Source: Pezicula radicicola (taxonomy: Eukaryota; Ascomycota; Leotiomycetes; Helotiales; Dermateaceae). From it: a stretch of DNA of 64,000 nt. Under the pieces are notes generated by a model. The model did no database searches. It saw nothing but the letters and a program-made list of their open reading frames with translations, and had not been told where the DNA came from. The stretch lies in assembly GCA_003008705.1 (NCBI GenBank), contig PDUO01000033.1, forward strand, positions 189,223 through 253,222. Reading direction: 5' to 3'. Within the stretch, counting starts at the first letter, position 1, and each line of letters opens with the position of its first letter. Of this stretch, positions 23,499 through 34,742 are shown piece after piece. The position numbers and the translations under genes are program-made.

Positions 23499-24898
23499 GC
23501 TTGTGGATTACCTGTGCAAAGTTTCCGAGTTAGTTTAATTCTTGCAAATGCTTCCTAGAGAGCGAATTGTTCCAGCAAGATTGGTATGTGCTATGCTACA
23601 GCTCCCACGATACCAGCAAGCAGGGCATACGAAGACGAGAAGTTGAGTTACCAGGAGAGAATAGAGGCAAGTAGATGACTTTGCTGAATGGTTCCAGAAC
23701 AGAAAGATACTCGAGGGACGAGACGTCCCTTATATAGCTGGAAGTCTTCACCTCTTTCCTCGCAAGGAATTCCAACTCCGGAACTCGTATCCTCACTTCT
23801 CTTGCACCTCCCCACCATTGCAGCAATTTTTCAAATTGTATAAGAGGCACAGCACCTCCATCCGCCGATGCTCACATTCAGAGTCATAACAGGTCGTCGT
23901 ATGTCCGTTTTTTAAAGATGCCAAGGCATACAGCGGCAACTCTTCGTATCTTCTCCACCTCCTGGGGCCGTGACTCCAAATTGTTCGGTAACGAGAGCAA
24001 ATTTCTATACTTGTTTTCCCGGGCACATGTACGCACCTACCACTTATACGCTTAATTTTTATAAGAATTAATTCTCCCCGCCCTAAATTAAATCCAAATA
24101 ACTCTAACGGACATAACTTAGTACTACATTTAAGTCACGTGACATCTGGTTTAGACAATATAACTTATATTTTTAGAGAGTTTATAAAATTATATTATAA
24201 TTCTACTAGTAGAAAGAGTTTTATGTACTATAACCCTAACCCTAACCCTATCTACTATAGATGTTATAATACTTTATATTCTAACTAAAAATTCTAACTA
24301 GCGTTTAAATAACTTTCTTAATTTTTTAGGTTCTTAAGTTATCGTTCGAGTTTCTAGTATTAAAATCTAGACCTCGAATGTCTATAAGCACTATGCTAAT
24401 ATACTTTGACTTCTGTTTAAGCGATATCTGCTAGCCCTTTAATGCGGCTCTCTTTTAACGTTCTATCGCTAGGCCTAGCATGGACTGATCAAGTGAAGCA
24501 TCTCTTCGTTATCGATGTAGTGACCGACATTTCACTAAGAACACTTCACGGGGTAACGTGTCATAAGTACTTAAGTGTCTAAATAGTGATGAGCAGGCTC
24601 CTGTAAAAATAGCCTTCTAAGAATCAATTTAGTCTTCGACAATAGAGGCTCTTAAGGATGCTAGAACCACATCAGCGGCATCGACTCATGTTTGTCACCA
24701 CTCTAGTAATTTGTAATGCTGATATAGCTTTTCTTCAACTCCTAGTCTCAAAAAGAAAGACACCTAACTACTCCGTCAATTTTGAGGAACCCCTTACTAT
24801 CCTGCGCCGACGAACCCTGATGGAACACCTGCAAACGTCCTGACCCCATGGCACCATTCAATTGTGTTGTTATCAAAGCTGATATATCTATGACCCTG
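23499..24898. other. Gene-free stretch with AT-rich core
   Basis: Minus-strand frames at 23596-24026 show no recognisable family. From about 24060 the DNA becomes AT-rich and RIP-like, and it contains the telomere-like repeat described separately. Confidence 0.4.
24231..24250. repeat. Interstitial telomere-like repeat
   Basis: TAACCCTAACCCTAACCCTA, just over three copies of the fungal telomere unit (CCCTAA), lies in TA-rich DNA far from either window end. It is too short to be a telomere; likely a scar of break repair or an ancient telomeric insertion. Confidence 0.7.
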
Positions 24899-25147
24899 CT
24901 AAGCCGGAGTGAGGTATACAGCCTCTGGTACCTGGAACTGCCAGTTGTAGCATAAGAACTGTATGGGATCGCAAAACGTTGTTGCCTTCTCCATAATTGG
25001 TCCCAGGTATTTAATGCTCTGAATTGTTGCATAATCTGTCCCATTGCCTGTCCAATTAAGTGGTGCAAGAGCTGCAGCCGTGTCACTAATAGTTGCGATA
25101 ATCAGTTCTACTGGTGACACTAAGCGGTCAGGATCCATAAATCCCAT
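24899..25147 (-). pseudogene. Unidentified exon-like fragment
   Basis: An 82-codon frame, MGFMDPDRLVSPVELIIATI..., preceded by an acceptor-like aattag and ending VPEAVYLTPA. Composition is protein-like but no family is recognised and no further exon could be joined. Upstream sequence is decayed. Treated as a gene fragment; function unknown. Confidence 0.25.
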
Positions 25148-25666
25148 ATTGCGGACCTAATTATAGGACGAAGAATTCGCGAGTTAACGTTAGGCGAGAT
25201 AGGGAGCGGTCATAAGGGAGGCTGTCTGGATCCCACGGCAGAGAGAGGGCGACTGGTGTTGTTTTGCTAGCGGAGTTAGACTGGGTTAAATTTATGACAT
25301 AACTTGCCTACATTAGCTCCATGTTGGCAGGAATCAGAATAATATTAAGTTTGTAAGACTAAGTTGAGCTGATAGACGTATCAAACAGGAGAGGCACAAT
25401 GTTTTATCCCCCTCGCGGACTATGCAGATACATGCATTGCTAAATATGGCGTTTACCTCCTCAGAATTTAAGATCACCTCCTTAAAATAGCACTTTTAAT
25501 TTAGACTCTCGCAAGATTGTACCTTATGGGCAAGGCAATCACGGCCTCAAAAAGCGTGCTATAACTCGAGAGTCTTTTTTCATAATAATGTTGACAAGGC
25601 ACTAAGCATCCCTTCCTATATCTCTCTTTAATTCCCGACCTCAAATCATCTTGCCCTCAAGGTATC

Positions 25667-25810
25667 ATGACCTCTGATATCCGTTCTCCGAAGACTTTTT
25701 ACGTCAACAACAAAACAATAGGTGCAATTCTGATAGTGGCTATTATTATCGCCGTCCTCTTCGTGGCCTATTGCTTAGCCCATTATGAAGCCGAGTTGGG
25801 AGATGTCTAA
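25667..25810 (+). CDS. Possible 47-aa single-pass membrane microprotein
   Basis: ATG at 25667 opens a 47-residue frame: a polar head with RSPKTFYVNNKT, then one strong hydrophobic helix (about residues 18-38, ILIVAIIIAVLFVAY), then an acidic end. The helix is flanked by a basic N-side and acidic C-side, as expected for a real membrane protein. No intron needed. It could equally be a chance frame; no homologue recalled. Confidence 0.3.
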   Translation: MTSDIRSPKTFYVNNKTIGAILIVAIIIAVLFVAYCLAHYEAELGDV

Positions 25811-27050
25811 TGTTAGCAAGGAGGTAGACAGGGACATTGGGCAGTAGAGAACAGAGAGGTTAGGATGCTGAGATAGTGGATAAATTCATAAGCGGCTCTT
25901 GCTTATTGTGGGAACTTCTATTTCAAATACTACTGCTTAGATAGCCTTGGATCATCTATAATGAATGTACAGTACTACAATGAGACAACCGGAAGAAGAC
26001 TGCAGAAGTTAAGTTTGCTGATAAGGTCACTAAAGATGGCAACAGTGCGGTTACTTCCGGTAGCTGAGAGGTGCTAATTAGGACTATAGAAGGAATAGGG
26101 AGCAAAAGATTGAATAGTATATAGCTGAGCCATTTGGCGATTGGATTAATGTGGATTCCTTCTCAAGGAATAAATAAGGAAGTCATTTCTGCTTCACCTG
26201 CCTATGCACGTGTTGACGAGCAGGAACAGGTAGGTAGGGAAATTTGGCACTGTGGTTCGAGACTTCGACGACCAATTTGGTGACTTAATAGTGATATGAG
26301 ATGTCCCATATGCTCGGACGGGCATAGTTTGTTCCCGGCTTCCAGATCGAGAAATTATTACAATGGAGTTAAAAGAGAAGTAGAAGGTAGATCTAAAAGT
26401 AAAAGTACTTAGTAAGACCTATAGGTTACCTGCGGGTTATATATACAACCTATAGGTAACCCATAGGTATTGCTAAGGACCTATAGGTACCTATGGGTTA
26501 GGTTACCTAACGGGTCCGGGTACCCATTCTATAGTCTAATTGGTCGTACTAATAGAGATAGTGTAGGCGTTTAAATTGTATTAAGAGCCAAAGAAGCGGC
26601 GTTGCCGACCTCGGAAGCAAAAGTTAGGCGGCATAGTTAGGATGGGGAGTTGAGAAGAACTGCTGAAGCGGTCCCTATGAACTTTTGAACTTGGAATTTT
26701 GTTTGCCAGTTGGAGGTTCAGGCCGGGAGGTTCGATTTGATGCCATCTTTTGGTGAAGCGATTTCAACATACAATTTTATCCCTTACAGTCACACCTTGT
26801 CCTCGCCCCACACCTTTAGCACTATCATATCTAATAATCCATGATTCAGCCTCGCCTTTAACCCCCTCATGTCTATGGCTGAGAGAAACACAAAACTCTT
26901 CTGCAGATATCCTACATGTCTTTCATCGAGCATTGTCCTGACTTTATCTTTCTCTTTCGCCTTGTTACTATTGATTTTTTCATTTCCAGGAATGCAACCC
27001 TCAGTCTAAGAACAGTGGAAATCACGGTCCAGACCCTTGCAAGCACTAGT
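25811..27050. other. Degenerate intergenic DNA
   Basis: No intact gene. A frame near 26750-26990 on the plus strand may be leading debris of the kinase-like relic that follows. Includes the palindromic repeat at 26480-26543. Confidence 0.35.
26480..26543. repeat. Dispersed repeat copy A (RIP-divergent)
   Basis: 64-bp block centred on the palindrome-like ctataggtacctatgggtta. It aligns base for base with 55707-55770, and every difference noted is a transition (C/T or G/A), the signature of RIP acting on dispersed copies. Related ctataggt/aacccatagg half-units continue upstream to about 26410. The parent element is not identified. Confidence 0.65.
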
Positions 27051-27099
27051 TATGCTTCTAAGGGAGAATAGGGCCATGGATTAGTTCAAGACGCCTCAT

Positions 27100-27790
27100 T
27101 GTTTGAGGTATTTTCTCCTGCAAGCAGAAGAAAACTTCTATGTCGGCCTTGTCTTTGAGAATACCCCTGGTACAGATTCCAACACAAAGCCTGTTTCTTT
27201 ATTGGAGCTCATGCAAGATCAAAGTCGTCCCATGGAGAGTTTAACCTCTTGAATTGTGCTGGCAAAGGCCATCTCTAAATGTCTTGAGCGGCTCCATGCT
27301 GTCAACTGGCTACACAAGGGAATCCGCAGCCATAACATCCTCTTCTTCCGTGACAATAAGATGGGCTATTACTTCTCTAAACCATATCTTTCTGGTTTTG
27401 ACTACCACCCACCTGGCACAAAATGAAGACATGACTGAGAAGCTGCCCGAAAATCCAGCTCACAATCTCTATCATCACCCTCTGGCTTATGGAAACGCAC
27501 GCAATAGTGGGAATAGCGGAGGTTTCAAAAGCAGTACAACATTTACAGCTTTGGCGTTGTTCTAATGGAGATCGTGTACTGGAAGCTGATTTTCGTTATC
27601 GTTGGAATCAAAGACTTGAATTGTGTGAGACTGAGTGAAACGGTGAAGGTGAGGCAGAGGCTGCTGCATAATAGATTTCTGCAATACCTGAGAGATCACT
27701 TGGGGGATACAATACCGGCTATTATTTAATCTTGCTTAGTATGTCCGAAGGCTTTTGGGATCCCTGAGGGTGCTGGCGAGACAAGGCTTT
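27100..27790 (+). pseudogene. Protein-kinase-like relic (fungal prion-inhibition/HeLo-associated type)
   Basis: Pieces of one protein are visible in shifting frames: ENFYVGLVFENTPGT, then LAKAISKCLERLHAVNWLHK with GIRSHNILFF (catalytic-loop position), then LSGFDYHPPGT, DMTEKLPENPAHNLYHHP, YNIYSFGVVLMEIVYWK and RQRLLHNRFLQYLRDHLGDT. These blocks match the C-terminal pseudokinase part of fungal heterokaryon-incompatibility-like proteins. In-frame stops (for example after MESLTS and after PPGTK) and at least two frameshifts make it a pseudogene. Confidence 0.6.
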
Positions 27791-30221
27791 TGTTGGGGCA
27801 AGGCTGTAGGCTAATTTCTATGATCTCGTTGTTAAGCAACTCCTGGGCTTATATAAAGGAATAAGTTTAGTCTAGAAAGAAGTAGGGATTTCCTATTCTA
27901 TACGAAATATCCGAAGTGTTAAAATTAGTTTATACGACTTGTACTAAAGATCTAGAGAGTAGGTTTTAGGTTCAAGCGGTTTTAAACATCCCAAGCGAAG
28001 GCCTTGTAGGGATAAGTCCTTTACCCGGCTTGAGCACGGGCCGAGAGTCAGGCTCCTGAGTATCGGGTGACATAACGCGCTCGGATAGTTCTACGGGTAC
28101 GAGTTGGTACGGCCAACCAGGCCCGTTCCAGCTCTATCCCTTCGGGACACCTCTAGGCTTCTCAGTGGGCGCTCCTCCTAAATTAGCAAGGGGCCCCACG
28201 GAGCAAGCCCGGGATGCCCCCAGAGACTAGGGAAAAGCTCATTGAGACCTGAAAACCTCGAAACCTTCTATTTGACATACGTTTTCCTCACTATCAACTA
28301 TGCTACGAGAGCCCTCCTGCCCTTCTCATCGCAATTAGCCAGCACGATAGTCTCCTCCAAACCAGCTTTTTTCCAGCGAGGATTGCCTTTCCTGGTTCTC
28401 TTGATAACCTACGCCATGCGCAATAAGTTCTTTTCTCGAATTCGGGGCGATGCTGTTGTCGCACGAAGATAATAGCTTGCAGATTCGTCATTTCGTACAC
28501 CTTTTGGGGGATGCTCAGCGGCCGGCCTCCCCCCCTTTTTTCCCCGGGAGATTCGTACGCCGCGGGGCCTTGGACAGGAGCCTGTTGACTATGACTGTTG
28601 AAAGCTACTATTGAACATTACAGACTACAGAATACAGAAGTTACGAGATTAAAAATTAGGTCTGAAAATTATATAGAAAGCTCTCCGGATGGTGGAGAAC
28701 TCCGCTCTGAAACGATAGTTAAGTTGAAGAGGTCACGTAGTGCATCAAATGGGATACAATCTAGACACTTGAAGATACCTTTGCACTCTTTGATATAGAG
28801 CTAGGCTGTCATCTACCCTACGTTTCATATGAGTTTAGCTGGCATCATATCTCAATAGCACTCTGCATCACACCTCCCTTGTGACCCTCACAGAGTCTCA
28901 ACTTGTGTATGTAGCCCTGTGTCCTCGCTGCAGTTTGTGGTACTCAGCAACACTAGCAGGATAGGAATGGTAAATAGAATAGGATGACAGGATTTTTGAG
29001 TACAGACGGGCTTATCGCATGCTGAGAGTAGTGTCTTTAATTTAAGCGTTCTGTGATAGATGGGACCTTCGGACCATCAACTTCACTTAGCCCCTTAAAG
29101 AGTACGAAGATTTTGATTAATTGTCGCTAGTTAGCTAGTTATAGCAAACGAGTGAAATAATCGAAAGAGAGAATGTCGATCTTTATTGCGACGTTGATCC
29201 AACTACTCTGACTACTTGTCATTCATCTCATCTATTCTAGACAATACTGTTTTCCTCAAACTATTAGGTTGTTTAGCCAACCAAAAGATATTGCACAGAG
29301 TAGAGCGATGACGAGGCTGAGTGCACAGAATAAGCGGCAGCGAAGTGTTAAATGTACTAGATAAGTAGGCTACGGGGGCCTAGATATCGCTTCCTACTCA
29401 CACATTTACTGACTAGCAATAGCAGTGCACATATTAGCCGTTCCTAAGCTTGCTCTTCTAACAGATTTGATACATGTAGCTGAATTATTTCATAGTTCTA
29501 TATTCCAAACGAACACCCATTAGTGCCACAGAAACGCCATTCGTAGGCTTTGATTGAAACCCGGAAAATCAACAAGGCGCATAGCCTGCGCCACCTACGG
29601 GACAGACCACAGTGCACCCAGGGTCCCTATAACGACTGCTAGCACTTAGTTTTACTTAGTTCCAGGGGTGCCCAGAGTGGAGTATACTAGGTATCGACGA
29701 AATACATTCTTACTAAGAGTCTCCTAATAAAAACACCTCTTCTATTGCTTTTTAAGATATTATTTTGAATAGTTTTCTATCTAAGTAGCTCACTTAATTT
29801 AAGTAACCTACTTGATTTGAGTAACCTACTTGACATATCCTTTACACCGTTTCCTGCCATTTTGTACAGGGATTCGACACCCCGAGGATTTCGCCTCCAA
29901 AATATATATGTAATTTGTCGTGCACGTCTTATTGGTCCGTGAGAATGGCAGCAAACGGTGTGATGGATAGGCCTAATCAAAATGATATCCAATAAACAAT
30001 TTGTATGGTAACTAACGTACATTAGCTTTTGAGATGAACTTCTTGGCCTGGAAACCTAACGCCTAACACCCAGCACCCAACTCCAATTCAAACTCGCACT
30101 TTGCATCTCCCTCCCACCTTCTAGTTTCTCGCTCTGGAGTAGTCTTTGGTATCTATCTATCTAGCGAGTCAGGAAATCGAATTGAAATACTATAGCAAAA
30201 AAACCTAAACCCAGATCCAGA
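27791..30221. other. 2.4-kb gene-free stretch
   Basis: Mixed composition: a GC-richer block at about 28020-28240 and another at 28490-28580 (C and T homopolymers) might be remnants of a retroelement leader, but no coding similarity was found. From 28800 to 30200 nothing beyond small spurious frames is seen; imperfect repeats of taagtaacctacttga occur near 29790-29835. Confidence 0.35.
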
Positions 30222-32356
30222 TCAATCGTTGACCATCTGCGCCTGCTTGACTACTCTCCGCTGTCTCGAAGCCACAAGCTTGGCGTAGGCCTCCTCCTGT
30301 TCTCGGTGCGCCTGAACCTTCCGTTCCAACTCACGCATCGAATGACTCTGTGCCTCGGCATAGATTCGCAGCATGGCGGTGTCGTGCACGACACTATTGG
30401 TGCCATAACCATTGACATCATCTCCATCTCCATCTCCATTCTTGTGGCCCCTCTCCACCAGCGCACCCAACCCCTTCCCACTCGCAAGGCCTTGCTTGAA
30501 GTCTACCTTGTTATCCTCGATAGTTAACTTCAACCTCGAAACCTCTACCGACAAGGAATCAAAGGTATCCTTAGTACTGTTTGTATATGCCGAGACCACT
30601 ACAATTATACCTCTTAGCTTTGCGAGATCAATGCGATCCCGACGGATAGCCTCGATAGCCTGACTGTCGCCGATACCGAACTAAGCCTAGAAATACGAGC
30701 TAATCAGCTTCTGATACTTAACATCCTTCCTAGCAACAGCGATACCAACGGCCCTGCTTGTTAAGAGTAAGCCTTGCTTAAGTGCTTCAAGCTAAAAGAG
30801 GAGGCTTATTACTACGGAGCTAATCTCCTTGTATTCGTGAAGGAGTACTTTTGTGTATATATAGATAATACCCGCTACTTCTCTAGCAAGACTTTCCTAG
30901 TTATAGAAGTATCTCTATACTAAGGAGCGTTGTATAGTAGCGTATTTGGTTATAAGGAGCCTAAAGTTATACGAGACTTCTTAGGACATGAGTTGTATAA
31001 CATTAATTAAGTAGAAGAAGGTTTTCTTAAGTATATAGAACTTAAGTTGTACACTATGTATTCTCTCTTAAGTCTTTCCTAGTAGTAGGAGAATCAAGTC
31101 GCGCGTATCTTGGTCTAAGGGTGAATCGACGAGTTGTTAGTATATATACTTTGTGTTGCCTTTATATTCATTTAGCGTAAATAGCATTATAATCATTTTA
31201 GTGTCGAAGTATATTCTAGCTGATGTGTTGCTTTCGTGGAAGCAGAGTTCTTCGATGGTGCTGCTTGAGTTTAAGGGCTTTACTGGCGCGAAAGGACGGG
31301 ACGAAGCTGTATAATGCAAGAGGCACTGCTGTGAATGCCGAGCCGATGAGTGTGGCTACAGCGAATCAAGATCTAAGCGTGTTGGTCAACTTCTGTTGCA
31401 TGACAGTAAGTGATTAGACTTACCTGCGTTAGAGGCTACATCCACTGCATCTAAACCAAGGAGAAATCTTGAAGGGGCCCAAGTTGTAAAGATACAATCC
31501 GTATTCCGCGCCATCTTGTTGATCAAAGCGAAGATGTGCATCGTGCCGTCGACCTAGAACCTAACAGTATGAAGAAGGTTATGCAGCCAGGTGATTACAA
31601 AAGGTGAACGGTAGACCCAGTAGGCAAACAGGAGAAATGTGAAGACTACCAGCCAAGGATTCCGCCGGGGTATAATTAGAGGTCCGTACGGAGCAGTGTA
31701 CGGATGAGCGCAAGGAGGGTAAGGTGGATATGGAGGGGGGTTGGCTGGGGAAGTTGGAGGTGAACCATGACAGTATACAATGTTGTAGTTTGTTGTGCCT
31801 GGTTGGGACTCCGGGCGTGTGTCGAAATCAGAGTTGTCCGTTTGACGACTCTGCAGTGAGTTCTGAGATATGCCGGTCCGCCGTCATAGCTGCATCTCAT
31901 TATTGTATGACTCGGTTTCCTCTTGTTGAGAGTGGGAAGACGATATGCTGCCATCAGAGTGGGAGCAGGAGGAGAGGTTTGACCGGATTGTTGTTGCTGT
32001 CGTGGATTTTCTTGCTGCTGAGTCGCTGAAGTCGCGACGTGCGAGGATGATGGCCGACGTTGATTTTCTTGTTGTTGAGTTGATGGAGTCGCATCATACG
32101 AGGGGGATAGCTGACTGGATTGTTGCAGCTGAGCTCTGGTTGCTTGCCGCGCCATTTTCTCTGCTATCCTCTGCCGAAGGGCTGCCAATCTCTGTTGCTT
32201 CTCCGCAGACGATGCGCCAGCCGGGGCAGCACCGCCATCAGAGTTGTCGGATATCTTTGACGCTGCTATCAGAGCCGAGGAAACTTGACTCCGAACGACG
32301 ACAAGAGCGGTGAAATGATGAGGACGATGGAAGTTGGTGAGAGGTTGAGAAGGCAA
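30222..32356 (-). pseudogene. RIP-decayed membrane-protein gene
   Basis: A single decayed gene best explains several minus-strand pieces. N-terminal Gln-rich part (32356 to about 31980: AEKQQRLAALRQRIAEKMAR, then QQQ runs). Then, in another frame, a Pro/Tyr-rich PPPYPPYPPC segment followed by a hydrophobic helix WLVVFTFLLFAYWVY. Next TMHIFALINKMARNTDCIF and, after a GTAAGT intron near 31400, a second helix FAVATLIGSAFTAVPLALY. The C-terminal piece (30599-30222) is a coiled-coil-like chain ending RRVVKQAQMVND. Several stops (TGA, TAG) fit C-to-T changes, and 30850-31200 is TA-rich debris. Family not recognised. Confidence 0.45.
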
Positions 32357-33100
32357 AGGTAGGTAAGTGGGAGTTGTCGTTTATCCAATATATTCTTCAG
32401 GGATTGAATGGGCAGGTCTCGCTTTAAATTGAGACTGTCTCAGGGCGAGTGGCTCAAAGATGGCCAGAGACTGATCGAGATAGAACGTCAGATAAAAGAA
32501 CGAAAAGGATGAGGAGGAGGACGAGGACAAAGACCACGAGCGCACCGTCAAGATAAATGCGGCCACAAAGAAGATCCAGAACAGGACAGAGTGAGAAAGA
32601 GAGGGAGAGCGAAAGAGATGAAGATAAAAAGAAGATGAAGCCAAACCGAAGGGACGGGTGAAGGATAAGAGGATGGGCAACTAAGACGATAGTGGATGCG
32701 CAAGGCCGTATACCGCTGTTGGATAAATCTGCTTGCTTCGTTTGCACCTGCAGCTGAGCTGGAGCGACCCATGGTAGCGATGCGATGGGATGGCAGCGAT
32801 GGCAGCGAGCAGTGAAGCGAGGCAGAGATGGGGATGAGGAGGAAGAGGAGGAGGAGGAGGATGATGTATAGTGTATATATATAATGGAGGATAGAACGTA
32901 TTTGTTACCATCATCTCTCATTACCATCTTCATCTCCATCTCCCATCTCCCATCTCCCATCACCTTGATATCAAAACTCGCACAGCACAACATTGCCAAA
33001 CCAACCAACCTGTTCGTTCGTTCGTTATGCATCTCCCCCGCCTCAAACCGGGCCAAGTAGTATGTGTGATGCCCTGCGCTTCCTTGTGTTTGTCCACATT
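32357..33100. repeat. Low-complexity region with microsatellites
   Basis: Contains a GAGGAG-type purine run at about 32835-32867 and a 7-bp tandem repeat (ctcccat, about three copies) at about 32937-32962. The long minus-strand frames here are low-complexity translations and not called as genes. Confidence 0.5.
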
Positions 33101-33163
33101 TTCCTTCCCCTGGGTCTGTCTTGTCTGCTTGTCTGCTTGGTGACTTTTGCTGATGAAGCATGC

Positions 33164-33412
33164 CACGCCACACAGTGTGCCTCATGCAAGACCGGTTCAC
33201 GCAAATGCTATCGCGATCCAAAGCGCTCCTTCGACGAAGCGCTATGTAGCTACTGTAGGGGCAATGGACTTGTGTGTCGTGCGCAGCGAGGAAGTCTAAG
33301 TAGAAGTCTGACTGGAAGTGGAAATCTCGTCGACGAGAGTTGGAGAGATATGAGTGCAAACGTCGAGGTATGTCCCTGTTGTTGCATATGTTGGTCAGGA
33401 TGCAGCAGTATA
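33164..33412 (+). pseudogene. Zn2Cys6-like cysteine-cluster fragment
   Basis: The plus frame contains CASCKTGSRKC, then 12 residues, then CSYCRGNGLVC (33176 onward). The spacing C-x2-C-x6-C-x12-C-x2-C-x6-C is exactly that of fungal Zn(II)2Cys6 DNA-binding domains, though the basic residues are fewer than usual. A GTATGT donor follows at about 33368, so this may be a first exon. No fungal_trans exon was found downstream; a 163-bp TIR element sits 45 bp further on. No certain start codon. Probably a truncated regulator fragment. Confidence 0.4.
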
Positions 33413-33575
33413 CGGAGGTACATGGGTTAAGTATTGTACCTTGCAACGTCTATGAGTACTGTTTGGGGCGTAAACGACCGAAAACGGCCAATAACAATCT
33501 GTACTTCTAGGATAAATAGCGCTTATAACTTAGCGCTGACTTAGTAGGGAACAATACTTAACCCATGTACCTCCA
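33413..33575. mobile_element. MITE, 163 bp, 24-bp TIRs, TA target duplication
   Basis: Perfect 24-bp terminal inverted repeats begin ggaggtacatgggttaagta (33414-33437) and end with its complement (33551-33574). The element is bounded by TA on both sides (33411-33412 and 33576-33577), as for Tc1/mariner-derived elements. The interior has a small palindrome (tagcgcttataacttagcgct). No coding capacity. Confidence 0.8.
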
Positions 33576-33772
33576 TATATATGTGGGACAGCGCCGTCGT
33601 CTCACCCTCCCTTTCTTTGCGCGGGGCTAGCTCTAGCCTAATTAGGCTAGCGAACTGGAGGGGACATGGGAAACCCGTTTAGCTAGCAAATAGGTCACAT
33701 GGCTAGCAAATCTAATGACAAAAGTTTTGCTGATATACCAGCCTTTTAAACAAGCAATTACATAAGGATACT

Positions 33773-34153
33773 TTGAAATTTAATTACACTCTTAGTTCCC
33801 CCACCGGACTCAAGAAGCGATCTAGGTGCGCTACCCTACGAAACTCAAAAAGTAGCCGCGGAGAAAGTGTACAGAGTACGCCAGCTGCTATTCCTGCTGC
33901 GGCGGCGGCGGCGCACGACAGCCGGACAAGGTCCCGGGACGCTTTGCTGCACAGTTTGGCGGGGTAATTGCCGCGGAGGCAGGCCGTAACCACCGGACGC
34001 CAGGGGAGCAGAGCCGTTGATCCTGGGGCTCTTGCATCGCGAAGGAGTAAGTCGTCAATTAGCGATGACGATGGTGGTTTGAGCGATAGCGATTTCGAGT
34101 CTAGCAGCGATGATGATGGATGTTCGAGCGAGGACGAGCAGGGTTGGTTATAA
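33773..34153 (+). pseudogene. Acidic-tailed open frame, interrupted by one stop
   Basis: One plus frame runs through with a single TAA at about 33965-33967. It has a basic start (LKKRSRCATLRNSKSSR), an alanine run, then after the stop a basic stretch (RRQAVTTGRQGSR) and a Ser/Asp tail (SISDDDGGLSDSDFESSSDD). Such basic-then-acidic tails are seen at ends of some fungal transposases, but no catalytic domain is present here. Origin uncertain. Confidence 0.3.
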
Positions 34154-34474
34154 TGGTTCTCTTTGCGTTAAGTTGATAGGTAATAGTAGGACAAAGAACA
34201 TAACGAAGGACTACTAAATAAAGCGTAGTGCTATGTACTAGTAGGGTGTTGGACCTCTAGCAAGGGAAAGCGAGGTTTATAACAAAACAAAGCCAGGGCC
34301 TTATTTATGAGCAGGTAGAATAACTTAATTAGGCTTAGTAAAACTTAAGCGACTATCGGCTAGCAAGGTAAAACCTTCATTCTCCCGCTAATCCATATTT
34401 GTTCGTCTGTCATACTTTTCGTCATGCAGGGGGTGGACTGGGAGCGTGGGGTTGGGAGCAAGTCAGTGCTACTA

Positions 34475-34742
34475 TCCCCCCCCTAAATAAACGTTATTCG
34501 GTGGGCGGGAGGAACCAGCTGTTAGGGGGGTCTAATAAATAGAAGATACTGCTTTCGTGGCCTGTCAGGAGGCAGACAGGCCACTCGAACCTTCTATATA
34601 CGCCCTGGTGTTTACAATAGACTAGATTTTAGCTTATGTAATAAGGCAGGCAAGGGCTTCTTAGGGGGCTTCAACTACTCAGAGTATACCCTCCATAGCT
34701 CCGACCCATAGAGCCCACCGAATAACGTTTATTTAGGGGGGG
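34475..34742. mobile_element. MITE, 268 bp, ~30-bp TIRs
   Basis: Terminal inverted repeats: ccccccctaaataaacgtta continuing to ttcggtgggc at 34476-34506, and the complement at 34713-34742. TA dinucleotides flank it. The inside carries the near-palindrome ggcctgtcaggaggcagacaggcc around 34559-34582. Non-coding. It lies about 750 bp upstream of the gene at 35497. Confidence 0.75.

Noticed and set aside
24231..24250. Chromosome end
   Set aside because: Only three repeat units and sequence with gene remnants continues on both sides.
32454..33446. 330-codon minus-strand frame as a gene
   Set aside because: Low-complexity Ser/Leu/Cys-rich translation of microsatellite DNA with no domain.
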